Shown here: positions 1-7,537 of the stretch, piece by piece | How the letters are laid out: every line of letters starts with the position of its first letter | How positions within the stretch are numbered: position 1 is the first letter of the stretch | Assembly (NCBI RefSeq): GCF_009800965.1 | Contig: NZ_WUAF01000002.1 | Span: forward strand, 170,299-234,298 | Reading direction: 5' to 3' | Length of the DNA: 64,000 bases | DNA from: Cognatazoarcus halotolerans | Lineage (GTDB): Bacteria; Pseudomonadota; Gammaproteobacteria; Burkholderiales; Rhodocyclaceae | Translations under genes and position numbers: made by a program | The notes under the pieces: generated by a model | What the model was told of the DNA's origin: nothing | The model's input: only the letters and a program-made list of their open reading frames with translations | Database searches by the model: none

Positions 1-49
1 CATCGTCCGCTGCGGGTGCTTCATAGATGCGTTTGGTCCTGATCTCCAT
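1..49 (-). CDS. DUF488 family protein, N-terminal fragment
   Basis: The first 16 codons of a minus-strand gene that runs off the left edge of the window. They read MEIRTKRIYEAPAADD, which resembles the conserved beginning of DUF488 (YeaO-like) proteins, where a KRIYEPP-type stretch precedes a DGxRxLVDRLWPRG motif. A good ribosome binding site (GGGAGG) lies about 8 bases before the ATG. The function of DUF488 proteins is poorly defined. Only the extreme N-terminus is visible, so the family call rests on this short stretch. Confidence 0.6.
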   Translation of the reverse strand, partial: MEIRTKRIYEAPAADD

Positions 50-71
50 TTTCCGGCCTCCCTTCGCCTCA

Positions 72-102
72 GTCTGGCAGCCGCACCATCGTTCCGCCAG
101 AC
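72..102 (-). terminator. weak hairpin downstream of the sortase gene
   Basis: Perfect 7-bp inverted repeat (GTCTGGC and GCCAGAC) with a 17-base loop, starting 8 bases after the sortase stop codon. No T-run follows on the minus strand, so a termination role is only possible, not shown. Confidence 0.25.
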
Positions 103-109
103 CGCCGTG

Positions 110-802
110 TCATGCCTCCCGAGCAGTCACCACGTAGCGCAGCGGCCCACCGGCCTTCAGCGCGTTGAAGGGGTAGCAGGTGATGAGGGTCAGCTCGCGG
201 GTCCGGCTGCCCTGGGCGAGTACGCGGGTATCGGATTTATCGACCACCTCGGTGTTGCTCACGCGGTAGCGGACAGTGGTGCCGCCTTGCGTGTCGAGTT
301 CGATGAGGTCGCCGTTTCGCACCCATTGCAGGAATGCGAAGTGGGTGTCGCGGTGGGCGCCGATGACGCTGTTGCCGCGTTCGCCGGGCAGCGCGGTGCC
401 GAACATGTAGCCGGGGCCGAAGGCAATCGTGCGGCCACTCGCGCCGGCCAACACGTAAGCCTCGGCGTGGCGGCCGGGCACCCGTAAGCGGGCCACCGGC
501 CAGGTATCTGCCCACGGCCACGGTCGAGCTTCGCGCTCGCCTTCGAGGGTGCGTGACCATGCGTCGGCGATCAGCACCTGCGCGAACCAGGCCTTGGCCT
601 GGATGTAGCCAGCCTGCCCGAGATGCCAGCAGGCAGTGACGGCGAGCGTGAGCGCCGCGATTGCCGCCAGGCGACGCGCCGGTGTGTGCCGGCGGACGAG
701 TTCGGCGCGGGGTGTGCCGAGGTTGGCATTGGCAGGCCAGGCGCATTCCACGCCGAGGAATTCCGCGTAACCGCGATCGTGGCAGAAGTCATTGGTGTTC
801 AT
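110..802 (-). CDS. class GN sortase (proteobacterial dedicated sortase)
   Basis: Cysteine transpeptidase of 230 residues. A transmembrane segment near residues 45-65 is followed by a sortase domain with the catalytic histidine in the VIGAHRDTHF segment, the catalytic cysteine in LITCYPF and a downstream arginine. Class GN sortases occur in Gram-negative bacteria with one partner substrate, and here the neighbouring 731-residue VIT/VWA protein is the obvious target. The start was set at the ATG 5' of NTNDFCHDRG because AGGAG lies 7 bases upstream; a longer reading frame upstream overlaps the target gene in another frame and is not coding. Gap to the target gene is 14 bases, so the two are co-transcribed. 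The biological role of such systems is largely unknown. Confidence 0.9.
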   Translation of the reverse strand: MNTNDFCHDRGYAEFLGVECAWPANANLGTPRAELVRRHTPARRLAAIAALTLAVTACWHLGQAGYIQAKAWFAQVLIADAWSRTLEGEREARPWPWADTWPVARLRVPGRHAEAYVLAGASGRTIAFGPGYMFGTALPGERGNSVIGAHRDTHFAFLQWVRNGDLIELDTQGGTTVRYRVSNTEVVDKSDTRVLAQGSRTRELTLITCYPFNALKAGGPLRYVVTAREA

Positions 803-816
803 CCTGATTCTCCTTT

Positions 817-3012
817 TCAGCGGGCGAGAGACGGGTTGGTGGGCTGGCGGCGCAGGGTGACCCACAGCGCCAGGGAAAGCAGCAGCGCGATGCCGCCGAG
901 CAGCAGATGCCAGCGCGAGTCGGTCGCGCCGCGCGGCAGTTCGCCGAATACCGCCTCGTAGTTCCAGCCGTGGGGCAGCTTGGTGGGCATCGCGCCGCCG
1001 TCGAGGGCCGCGTCGGCGGGCCGTGCCGGCGTGCGGTCGACCGCGACGAAGCTGGTGTAGCGACTCATCAGCTGGTGCTCGATGGCGAGCGGGATCACCG
1101 CCGCGCGTACCTCGTCTTCGGGGGTGCCGCTGTTGAGGCGGTCCATCAGTGCGTCGATCTTCTGCCGCGCCCACAGGCTGCCGATGCCGGTGCCGGCATT
1201 GGCATCGCCCAGGGATACCGTGCTGGTCCAGCGAAAGTCACCCGCGTCGCCGCTGATTTCGATCTTGCCCACTGCAATGTCGAGGGCCGCGGCGATGACG
1301 ACCGGCTCGCCCAGGTATAGATCGGGTATGTGCGCCGGCCACGCCTCGACCGTGCTGCCGGCGGGCCAGCGCACCTCGATGTTCTTGAGCATCGGCGCCT
1401 CGAGGCGGCTGAAGAGTTCGGACATCCTGGCTTTCACTTCGTCGACCTTGCCGATGTAGGTGAAGCTGCCGCGGCCGGTCTCGGCCGCCTTGCGCATGAA
1501 GTGGCTGTTGGGGGCCGAGCCGATGCCGACGGTAAAGAGGCGGCTCGCGCCGAGACGCTGTTGGATCAGCGCGAAGAGCTCTTGTTCGTTGCCCACCGCG
1601 CCGTCGGTCAGAAAGATCACCTGGCGGACCCGGTCGCTGCTTGCATCACCGGTGAGGGCCTTCTTGAGCGCGCCGGCCATCTCGGTGCCGCCGTTGGCAC
1701 GCAGCCGTTCGACCCAGCGGACCGCGTGGTGGATGTTGCCGTCGCTGGCGGCTTGTGCGCTGTCGAAAAGGGCACGGCTGTCGGAGTTGAACTCGATCAC
1801 GTTGAAGCGGTCGGCCGGATCGAGGCGCCGCAGTGCCATGGCCAGCGCCTCGCGGGCCTGAACAATGGATTCGCCTTCCATCGAGCCCGAGGTATCGATT
1901 ACGAAGATCACTTCCCGCGGAAGCCGGGCGGTGGTGGTGAAGGGCGCCGGCGGCATCAGCGTGAGCAGCGCATACTGACGCCCGTCCTCGCCGGGCTCGG
2001 CAAACAGGGTTGCTGCCGGGGCGCTTCCGGCGGCCAGTGTCCAGGTGAGCTCGAAATCCCGGTTTGCCGGCGTGTTGCCCTCCGAGAGCGTGATCTTGCG
2101 GCGCTGCTCGCCATCGCGGATCACCTGCACCGCGTGAAACGGACTGCGGACCTCGGCGATCGGCACACCGGCGTCGAGGCTGACGCGGATGCGCACCGGG
2201 TTGAGCAAGTGCTCGTCCGGCCGCACCACCGGCGGGCTGATCCGCAGTGCGTCGAGGACGCTTGCACCGGCCGCGACGGCGCCGACCTCCTCGTCGTCCG
2301 CGCCCGCGCCGGGGATGTAGCGCGGGCCGACCACCATCGGGAAGCGCAGGCTGTAGCGGCCGGTGCCCTCTACCTGGCGGTAGTCGAGCGTCTGCCGGTA
2401 TTCGAGTTCGATCACGATCTGCTCGCGCGGGCCGATGTTGGCGACGCTGGTGGTGAACATGTTGGGCCGCTCCTGCTCCAGCAGGGCCGCACGCTGGCCG
2501 GTTTCGCGGGCTTTGCGGTAGGTCGCCTGGGCCTGGGCGCGCTCCTGCACCTCTGCTTCGATCACACGCTGGCCGATACGCATGCGAAGTCTGTTGACCG
2601 CTGCGTTCTCGGGGAGCGGGAACACGTAGATGCCTTCGTACCAGGCGTCGGAGGGGTTGCTGAAGGTCTGCACCACGCGGGTGTGAGCGAGCGGTCCGCT
2701 GACCTGGATGTCCACCTCGGTGGCGAGCAGTGGTACGGCGAAGCTCGGAACCTGGTCGCCACGGAAGAGCAGGGTGCCCTGGCGGGCATCCGCGGGCTTC
2801 ATTTCCGCAAAGCCCGTTTCGGCACTCTGGGCTGCGCTGGCGGGCGTGGCCAGCAGCAGCACCACACCACCGAGCGCCACACTGAAACCCAGCGCGGTGG
2901 CAAACATCAACAACAGGTAGGCGATCAGGTCGACGAGCCGCTGGCCGCGTGCGATCCGCTTGTTATGAGGCGAGTCCGGCAGGCGGACTGTCCGGTCTGC
3001 GGTGGTATTCAT
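817..3012 (-). CDS. sortase target protein with VIT and VWA domains
   Basis: Large exported protein of 731 residues, matching the marine proteobacterial sortase target family. A hydrophobic segment at about residues 28-60 (signal/anchor) is followed by a vault-protein inter-alpha-trypsin (VIT) domain at about 75-200, then a von Willebrand A domain with an intact MIDAS motif DTSGS (Asp373, Ser375, Ser377). The C-terminus ends in LPRGAT, a transmembrane stretch (LLLGGIALLLSLALW) and a short basic tail, which is the layout of a sorting signal. Likely displayed on the cell surface or processed by the adjacent sortase and probably binds a ligand through a divalent metal. GGAG lies upstream of the ATG. 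Confidence 0.9.
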   Translation of the reverse strand: MNTTADRTVRLPDSPHNKRIARGQRLVDLIAYLLLMFATALGFSVALGGVVLLLATPASAAQSAETGFAEMKPADARQGTLLFRGDQVPSFAVPLLATEVDIQVSGPLAHTRVVQTFSNPSDAWYEGIYVFPLPENAAVNRLRMRIGQRVIEAEVQERAQAQATYRKARETGQRAALLEQERPNMFTTSVANIGPREQIVIELEYRQTLDYRQVEGTGRYSLRFPMVVGPRYIPGAGADDEEVGAVAAGASVLDALRISPPVVRPDEHLLNPVRIRVSLDAGVPIAEVRSPFHAVQVIRDGEQRRKITLSEGNTPANRDFELTWTLAAGSAPAATLFAEPGEDGRQYALLTLMPPAPFTTTARLPREVIFVIDTSGSMEGESIVQAREALAMALRRLDPADRFNVIEFNSDSRALFDSAQAASDGNIHHAVRWVERLRANGGTEMAGALKKALTGDASSDRVRQVIFLTDGAVGNEQELFALIQQRLGASRLFTVGIGSAPNSHFMRKAAETGRGSFTYIGKVDEVKARMSELFSRLEAPMLKNIEVRWPAGSTVEAWPAHIPDLYLGEPVVIAAALDIAVGKIEISGDAGDFRWTSTVSLGDANAGTGIGSLWARQKIDALMDRLNSGTPEDEVRAAVIPLAIEHQLMSRYTSFVAVDRTPARPADAALDGGAMPTKLPHGWNYEAVFGELPRGATDSRWHLLLGGIALLLSLALWVTLRRQPTNPSLAR

Positions 3013-3181
3013 CCCTTGCTCCGTTCGTGTTGTTGTTGCGGTGATGCAATTTGAACGGGGCAGACGGGCGGCAAGCGGATCGAATCAGGTCAATCCGCAG
3101 ATGAAATGTGGCCGAATGATGGCAATCGGCCCGGGCGCGCAATGGGGCGAGGTGCGAGGGGCAGGTTGAAGGCAGTCACCG

Positions 3182-3216
3182 GCCGCGGCGGCGACTTCGC
3201 AGCGCAGCGCCGCGGC
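3182..3216 (-). terminator. GC-rich hairpin downstream of the cytochrome c gene
   Basis: Perfect 9-bp inverted repeat (GCCGCGGCG and CGCCGCGGC) with a 17-base loop, about 52 bases after the cytochrome c stop codon on the minus strand. It lacks a T-run, so it may be a pausing or 3'-end protecting hairpin rather than a true intrinsic terminator. Confidence 0.3.
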
Positions 3217-3267
3217 AGGGGGCGGAGCACGGCCGGTGCATCCGCCAGGGGCTGAGCCCGGAGGTGC

Positions 3268-3600
3268 TCAGCGGGAGAGGATCCACTTGACGACGAGCTT
3301 TATCTCATCGTCGCTGAGACGATCCGCGGGGTGTGGGGGCATCGGTACCGTACCCCACACGCCGGCGCCGCCTTCACGGATCTTCTTGGCGAGCATCGCG
3401 GGCGCGTCAGGGTTGCCCTTGTATTTGGCGGCAACGTCCTTGTACATCGGCCCCATGCGTTTCTGGTCCACCGTGTGGCAGGCCGCGCAGCCCGAGCTCT
3501 CGTAGATGGCTTCGCCTTCGTCGGCCTGGGCGAGCGGCGCGATGAACAACGAGGCGGCGAACAGCGCGGGGGCGAGTCTGACGATCTGATGAGGTTTCAT
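3268..3600 (-). CDS. small periplasmic cytochrome c (c551/c552-like)
   Basis: Mono-haem class I cytochrome c of 110 residues. Signal peptide of about 26 residues (cleavage near AQA-DEG), haem-binding motif CAACH with Cys38, Cys41 and His42, and a probable axial methionine at Met87 in the PMPPHP stretch. Mature size near 84 residues fits the cytochrome c551/c8 class, soluble carriers between the bc1 complex and periplasmic reductases or oxidases. It lies 255 bases upstream of the sortase target on the same strand, with hairpin-forming sequence between, so it is probably a separate transcript. It is divergent from the sortase-system response regulator. Confidence 0.9.
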   Translation of the reverse strand: MKPHQIVRLAPALFAASLFIAPLAQADEGEAIYESSGCAACHTVDQKRMGPMYKDVAAKYKGNPDAPAMLAKKIREGGAGVWGTVPMPPHPADRLSDDEIKLVVKWILSR

Positions 3601-3777
3601 GGGCGTTTCCTTGCTTATGGTTTGAACAATGCGGGGCTGTGCGGCCTGGGCGTCGACCGATAGAGATTGGCCACATCGGTGGGATGGAGTTTAGGGAGCC
3701 GTTTGCGCTTTGGCCTGCTGATTTTCGCTATTTTTGGGCGCTTGTCGCTTCGGCTTTCCGCCCTCGCGTGCTGAATG

Positions 3778-3823
3778 GAATGCCCCGATCGGGACGGCGC
3801 CGGCCTGCCCGACCGGGGCATTC
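3778..3823. repeat. long inverted repeat (16-bp arms)
   Basis: Two 16-base arms, GAATGCCCCGATCGGG and CCCGACCGGGGCATTC, pair with a single A-C mismatch around a 14-base loop that itself contains the palindrome GGCGCC. It sits about 65 bases upstream of the predicted -10 element of the sortase-system response regulator and is not downstream of any gene, so it is not an obvious terminator. It could be an operator or an extragenic palindrome. Confidence 0.7.
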
Positions 3824-3886
3824 GGCGGGCGAAAAGTGGCAGCAAAATGACTTTTCATGCCGACGCTGAAAGCGCCTCCCGGCCAG

Positions 3887-3895
3887 TGCTATAGT
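3887..3895 (+). promoter_or_regulatory. extended -10 promoter of the sortase response regulator
   Basis: The sequence TGC-TATAGT matches the extended -10 consensus (TGnTATAAT) with one mismatch. Transcription should begin near 3902, so the ATG at 3904 would be at or within two bases of the 5' end. No Shine-Dalgarno sequence precedes the ATG, which agrees with a leaderless transcript. No clear -35 is seen, as is usual for extended -10 promoters. Confidence 0.45.
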
Positions 3896-3903
3896 CCGCC
3901 GCC

Positions 3904-4593
3904 ATGGGAAGAAGAATTGCCATTGTTGAAGACGAGGCCGCGATTCGTGCCAACTATGCCGAAGCGCTGGCGCGCCAGGGCTACGAGGTGGCTGCCTATG
4001 CGAGCCGGCCCGAAGCGCTGGCGGCATTCCGCAATCGCCTGCCGGAGCTGGCGGTGATCGATATCGGCCTCGGTGACGAACCCGAGGGCGGCTTCACGCT
4101 GTGCGCTGAGCTGCGGGCGTTATCGGCCCGGGTGCCGATCATTTTCCTGTCTGCGCGCGACAGCGATTTCGATATCGTGTCGGGGCTTCGTCTCGGTGCC
4201 GACGACTATCTCACCAAGGATGTGTCGCTGCCGCACCTGATGGCGCGGATCGCCGCGCTTTTCCGGCGCGTCGAGGCCTTGGCCGAAGCGGGACCCAAGG
4301 AGGACGTGCTCGAACGCGGCGATCTGCGGCTCGATGCGATGCGCCTCTCGGCCGAATGGCGGGGGCAGCCGGTCGGCCTGACACTCACCGAGTTCTGGAT
4401 GGTCCATACCCTTGCGAAGATGCCGGGTCACGTCAAGAGCCGCGAGCAGCTGATGCAGGACGCGCGGCTGGTGGTGGATGACGGCACGATCACCTCGCAC
4501 GTCAAGCGGATCCGCAGGAAGTTTGCCGCCCTCGACGCCGGATTCGATCACATCGAAAGCGTGTACGGCATGGGTTACCGCTGGAAGCCCTGA
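3904..4593 (+). CDS. dedicated sortase system response regulator (OmpR-type)
   Basis: Two-domain response regulator of 229 residues. The receiver domain (about 1-120) has the acidic pocket (Glu9, Asp10), the phospho-acceptor Asp53 in the AVIDIGLG stretch and a conserved lysine in LTKDVSL. The C-terminal domain (about 130-229) is an OmpR/PhoB winged helix ending in VYGMGYRW. It resembles the response regulator class restricted to proteobacterial dedicated sortase loci, and its position beside the class GN sortase, target and kinase supports that. It probably controls the divergent sortase-target genes. The partner kinase begins 3 bases after its stop codon. Confidence 0.9.
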   Translation: MGRRIAIVEDEAAIRANYAEALARQGYEVAAYASRPEALAAFRNRLPELAVIDIGLGDEPEGGFTLCAELRALSARVPIIFLSARDSDFDIVSGLRLGADDYLTKDVSLPHLMARIAALFRRVEALAEAGPKEDVLERGDLRLDAMRLSAEWRGQPVGLTLTEFWMVHTLAKMPGHVKSREQLMQDARLVVDDGTITSHVKRIRRKFAALDAGFDHIESVYGMGYRWKP

Positions 4594-4595
4594 AG

Positions 4596-6218
4596 ATGGG
4601 GCGCGAACGGATCCGTTTCAGCCTGCGCAGCAAGCTCGCGCTGTTGTCGATGGTACTGCTCGCGCTGCCCTGGGTGGGCTACCGCTATGTTCAGGAGATG
4701 GAGCGGTTTCTGCTCGAGAGCCAGCGCCAGGCGGTGATGTCCACTGCTCGAGCGGTCGGCACTGCCTTGCACGACCGCCCGGCGCTTTTCGGCGTGGCGC
4801 CGCAGCGCTTTTCGGGCGTCGATCCGCTCGGTTCGATGTTGCCCGGGGAGGAACTGCTCGATCCGGGCATCACCCTTCGGCCGGGCCCCCGGCGCAACGG
4901 TGCACGCGAGGTCGAAGCGATCCTCAAGGGGCTGGACCGAAGCAGCTCGCGCATCTGGGTGGTCGACCGGGAACTGAAGGTGCTGGCCCGTGCCGGCAGT
5001 CTGAGGCCGCCACCCGAGCCGCGGCCCGACGGCGGTTGGCTGCAGCAGGCCTGGCATCGCCTGCTTGCCTGGTTGGTGCCGCCACCGCGCCAGGCCTACA
5101 TCGAGCGGGTCGACCAGGAGCCGCTGGCGCGCAGTCCGGAGATATCGAGCGCCTTTCTCGGGGCGAGCAGTGTCTGGGTTCGTGGCACCGGCGATGGACG
5201 TCCGAGCATCGTTGCCGCAGCGCATCCGGTGTGGGTCGGCGACCAGGTGCTCGGCGTGGTGGTGGTCGAAGAGACGACCCATTCGATTCTGAGTTTGCGC
5301 AACCAGGCGCTCGAACGCCTGATGCTGCTGACCCTGACCGGGTTCGTGATCACCGCGGTGCTGGTACTCGGTTTTGCCTCGCGGCTGTCGTGGCGCATCC
5401 GCCGCCTGCGCGACGAAGCGGAGAGCGCCATCGATGCGCGCGGGCGCATCACAAACCTGTCTGCGGCCTCGAGCGCCTCGGACGAGGTGGGTGACCTGTC
5501 GCGCAGCTTTTCGGCGCTGCTGTCGCGGCTCGGCCAGCACCACAGCTATCTCGAGAGCATGGCGAGCCGGCTCTCGCACGAGTTGCGCACGCCGATCGCG
5601 GTCGTGCGTTCCTCGCTCGAGAACCTGCACCTGGAGCCCATGCCCGAATCGGCGCAGACCTACATCGGTCGCGCGGAGGCGGGGCTGGCCCGGCTCACGC
5701 GGATTCTTTCGCGCATGTCGGAGGCCACCCGCATGGAGCAGAGCCTGGCGACCACCGACCCCGAGCGCTTCGACCTGCGGGGCGTGGTGAGCGAGTGCGT
5801 GAACGGCTATCGGCTGGCGCATCCAGGGCGCGATTTCGTCGCCAGCCTGCCGCGTCATCCGGTGTGGGTCAGCGGAGCACCCGATCTCGCCGCGCAGATG
5901 CTCGACAAGCTGGTCGATAACGCGGGTGATTTCGCCGCGCCAGACACGCCGATCCGCATCGATCTTGCCTTTGACGGGCCGACCGGTGCGTGCCTGGCGG
6001 TGAGTAACCAGGGGCCGAAGCTGCCGCCGGAGCTGGAGGGGCGGTTATTCGAGTCGATGGTGTCGGGGCGCAAGGGCGAGGGCGGCGACCAACCTCATCT
6101 GGGGCTTGGCCTGTACGTCGCGCGCATGATCGCCCGCTTTCACGGCGGTGAGCTGCGCGCCGAAAATCTGCCTCGCGGCGAGGGCGTGCGGTTTCTCGCC
6201 GAACTCAGGCTGGCCTGA
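4596..6218 (+). CDS. dedicated sortase system histidine kinase
   Basis: Membrane sensor kinase of 540 residues. A transmembrane helix at about 10-30, a large periplasmic region (about 31-245), a second helix at about 248-270, a HAMP-like linker, the H-box SHELRTPIAVV with phospho-acceptor His328, and a HATPase domain with N box (DNAGDF) and G box (HLGLGLYVARMI). The two-base gap to the response regulator implies translational coupling. The periplasmic part shows no domain I recognise. As partner of the sortase-locus regulator it presumably senses an envelope signal linked to the VIT/VWA surface protein; that is inference from gene order. Confidence 0.88.
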   Translation: MGRERIRFSLRSKLALLSMVLLALPWVGYRYVQEMERFLLESQRQAVMSTARAVGTALHDRPALFGVAPQRFSGVDPLGSMLPGEELLDPGITLRPGPRRNGAREVEAILKGLDRSSSRIWVVDRELKVLARAGSLRPPPEPRPDGGWLQQAWHRLLAWLVPPPRQAYIERVDQEPLARSPEISSAFLGASSVWVRGTGDGRPSIVAAAHPVWVGDQVLGVVVVEETTHSILSLRNQALERLMLLTLTGFVITAVLVLGFASRLSWRIRRLRDEAESAIDARGRITNLSAASSASDEVGDLSRSFSALLSRLGQHHSYLESMASRLSHELRTPIAVVRSSLENLHLEPMPESAQTYIGRAEAGLARLTRILSRMSEATRMEQSLATTDPERFDLRGVVSECVNGYRLAHPGRDFVASLPRHPVWVSGAPDLAAQMLDKLVDNAGDFAAPDTPIRIDLAFDGPTGACLAVSNQGPKLPPELEGRLFESMVSGRKGEGGDQPHLGLGLYVARMIARFHGGELRAENLPRGEGVRFLAELRLA

Positions 6219-6245
6219 ATGCGCTGGTCGGCATGAAGCCTTTCG

Positions 6246-6821
6246 TCAGCGGATGCTCAGACCGCTGAACCAGCGGGAGTCGGGCGCGATATCGCTGCGT
6301 TCGGCGGGGCCGAAGGGTGGTGTCGACGGATCGTTCGGTGGTGCGCTGATGAGGTTCAGATCTATCGCCTGCGGTGTGCCGACGATCCCGTCGTCGGCGA
6401 TCTCCATGCGGTAATAGACACCGTTCCAGAGCCGCGCGCCGAAATCACGCGGCGCCTTGAACAGGAACAGCAGGGCGTGCTCCAGCCAGGCGAAGTCGTC
6501 CGACTTTACCGTACCGGGATTGGTGTAAGGATAGGGGACGTGGCACTGGATTTCGGCCGGGCTCTCGAGGCATTTGAACTCCTTCATCGACAGGAAATAA
6601 TCGGTGAAACGGCTCGCGTCGAGCTTGAGGCTGAAGCGGTAGTGATCGCCCTCGGGCACGAAAGTGACAGTGCCGATCGGTACCGTGCTGCCTTCGCGCG
6701 TATGCATTGCAAGGGTCTTGCTGCCTTCGAGCTGCCAGGCGGCGGATGCAGGCCCGGACAGTGCGGCAAGCAGCGCGAGACTTGCGTAGTCGCGGACAAG
6801 GGTTCCCGGTAGCTTTCTCAT
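6246..6821 (-). CDS. secreted protein of unknown function
   Basis: A 191-residue protein I do not recognise with certainty. It has a signal peptide (about 1-27, cleavage near ASA-AWQ) and a soluble, beta-rich mature part with two cysteines (in FKCLESPAEIQCHVP) that could form a disulfide in the periplasm. No transmembrane segment or catalytic motif is visible. GAGGAG lies 6 bases before the ATG. It converges with the sortase-system kinase and diverges from the VanZ-like gene, so it is probably monocistronic. Codon use and base composition match its neighbours. Confidence 0.75.
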   Translation of the reverse strand: MRKLPGTLVRDYASLALLAALSGPASAAWQLEGSKTLAMHTREGSTVPIGTVTFVPEGDHYRFSLKLDASRFTDYFLSMKEFKCLESPAEIQCHVPYPYTNPGTVKSDDFAWLEHALLFLFKAPRDFGARLWNGVYYRMEIADDGIVGTPQAIDLNLISAPPNDPSTPPFGPAERSDIAPDSRWFSGLSIR

Positions 6822-6936
6822 GCGCCGCTCCTCTTCTGCAGTGTGACGTCGTGTGGGCCGGACCGGGGCATCTGCCGGCCAGGGGAGACGATTCCGGCTA
6901 TATTCGCACGCTCACGCTCAAAAGCCTTCCGCCGAG

Positions 6937-7290
6937 ATGTATCAGCTGCCTGTTCAAACTCTGTTCCGCCTTGCCTTCGTGGCCCTCGTCGTGGTCGTTT
7001 TCGTGGCCTGCATGATCCCGATTCCGGATGCGCTCACCGTGTTCTCATGGCAGGACAAGGTCGAACACGTCGCCAGCTTTCTCGGCCTCACCATGCTCGG
7101 TGTGTGCGGATGGCCGCAGCGCGCTAGCCGCGTCGCGATCGGGTTGGTGGCGTATGGCGGCCTCATCGAGCTCGCCCAGACGCTCACCAGCTGGCGAAGT
7201 GGTGACGTGCTCGACTGGTTGGCGGACGGCCTGGGCGTGCTCCTGGGGCTCGCGCTGGTCAAGGCCTTTCGACGGCCCAGGCCCGTCTGA
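6937..7290 (+). CDS. VanZ-like family membrane protein
   Basis: A 117-residue protein of the VanZ-like family: a first transmembrane helix (about 8-26), the QDKVEHVASFLGL segment with the conserved His in the second helix region, the GGLIELAQTL signature (VanZ proteins have an E-x-x-Q-x-x) and DWLADGLGVLLG near the end. VanZ itself gives low-level teicoplanin resistance; most chromosomal homologues have no known role. The start was placed at the ATG before YQLPVQ because the N-terminal extension upstream is not hydrophobic and does not fit the family. Confidence 0.8.
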   Translation: MYQLPVQTLFRLAFVALVVVVFVACMIPIPDALTVFSWQDKVEHVASFLGLTMLGVCGWPQRASRVAIGLVAYGGLIELAQTLTSWRSGDVLDWLADGLGVLLGLALVKAFRRPRPV

Positions 7291-7537
7291 TTCGCGTGAG
7301 CGTGCCGTCGTTTGGCGGGGCCGGCCTGTGCTGCCGAAAGGCTGCTGAGGCGCGACGGATGGTCTTCAGCACGCGTCCCGGGGCGCCGTTGATCGTGTTT
7401 CTGTCCGCACCGCTTGATTGGTGCTGCGGCCGATTTCGTCGGGAGAGCCGCGGGGCTGCGTCGGATGTGCATTGCCGCGTTCGTGGGCCGATCTTCGCCC
7501 GACCCGGATCGCCTGAACATCTGTCTGGAGAAAGAAA

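Larger units (their letters stand above)
3601..3903. other. divergent intergenic region, cytochrome c / sortase response regulator
   Basis: About 300 bases without a gene between two divergently transcribed genes. It contains a long near-perfect palindrome at 3778-3823 and an extended -10 promoter at 3887-3895 facing the response regulator. The AT-richer stretch around 3715-3745 may hold the cytochrome promoter. No open reading frame here looks coding. Confidence 0.6.

Noticed and set aside
803-1174. N-terminal extension of the sortase open frame
   Set aside because: The extension lies inside the target gene in another frame; the internal ATG has a good ribosome binding site.
1330-3054. 574-codon plus-strand open frame opposite the sortase target
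   Set aside because: No protein-like features; mirrors the VIT/VWA gene, whose motifs are clear.
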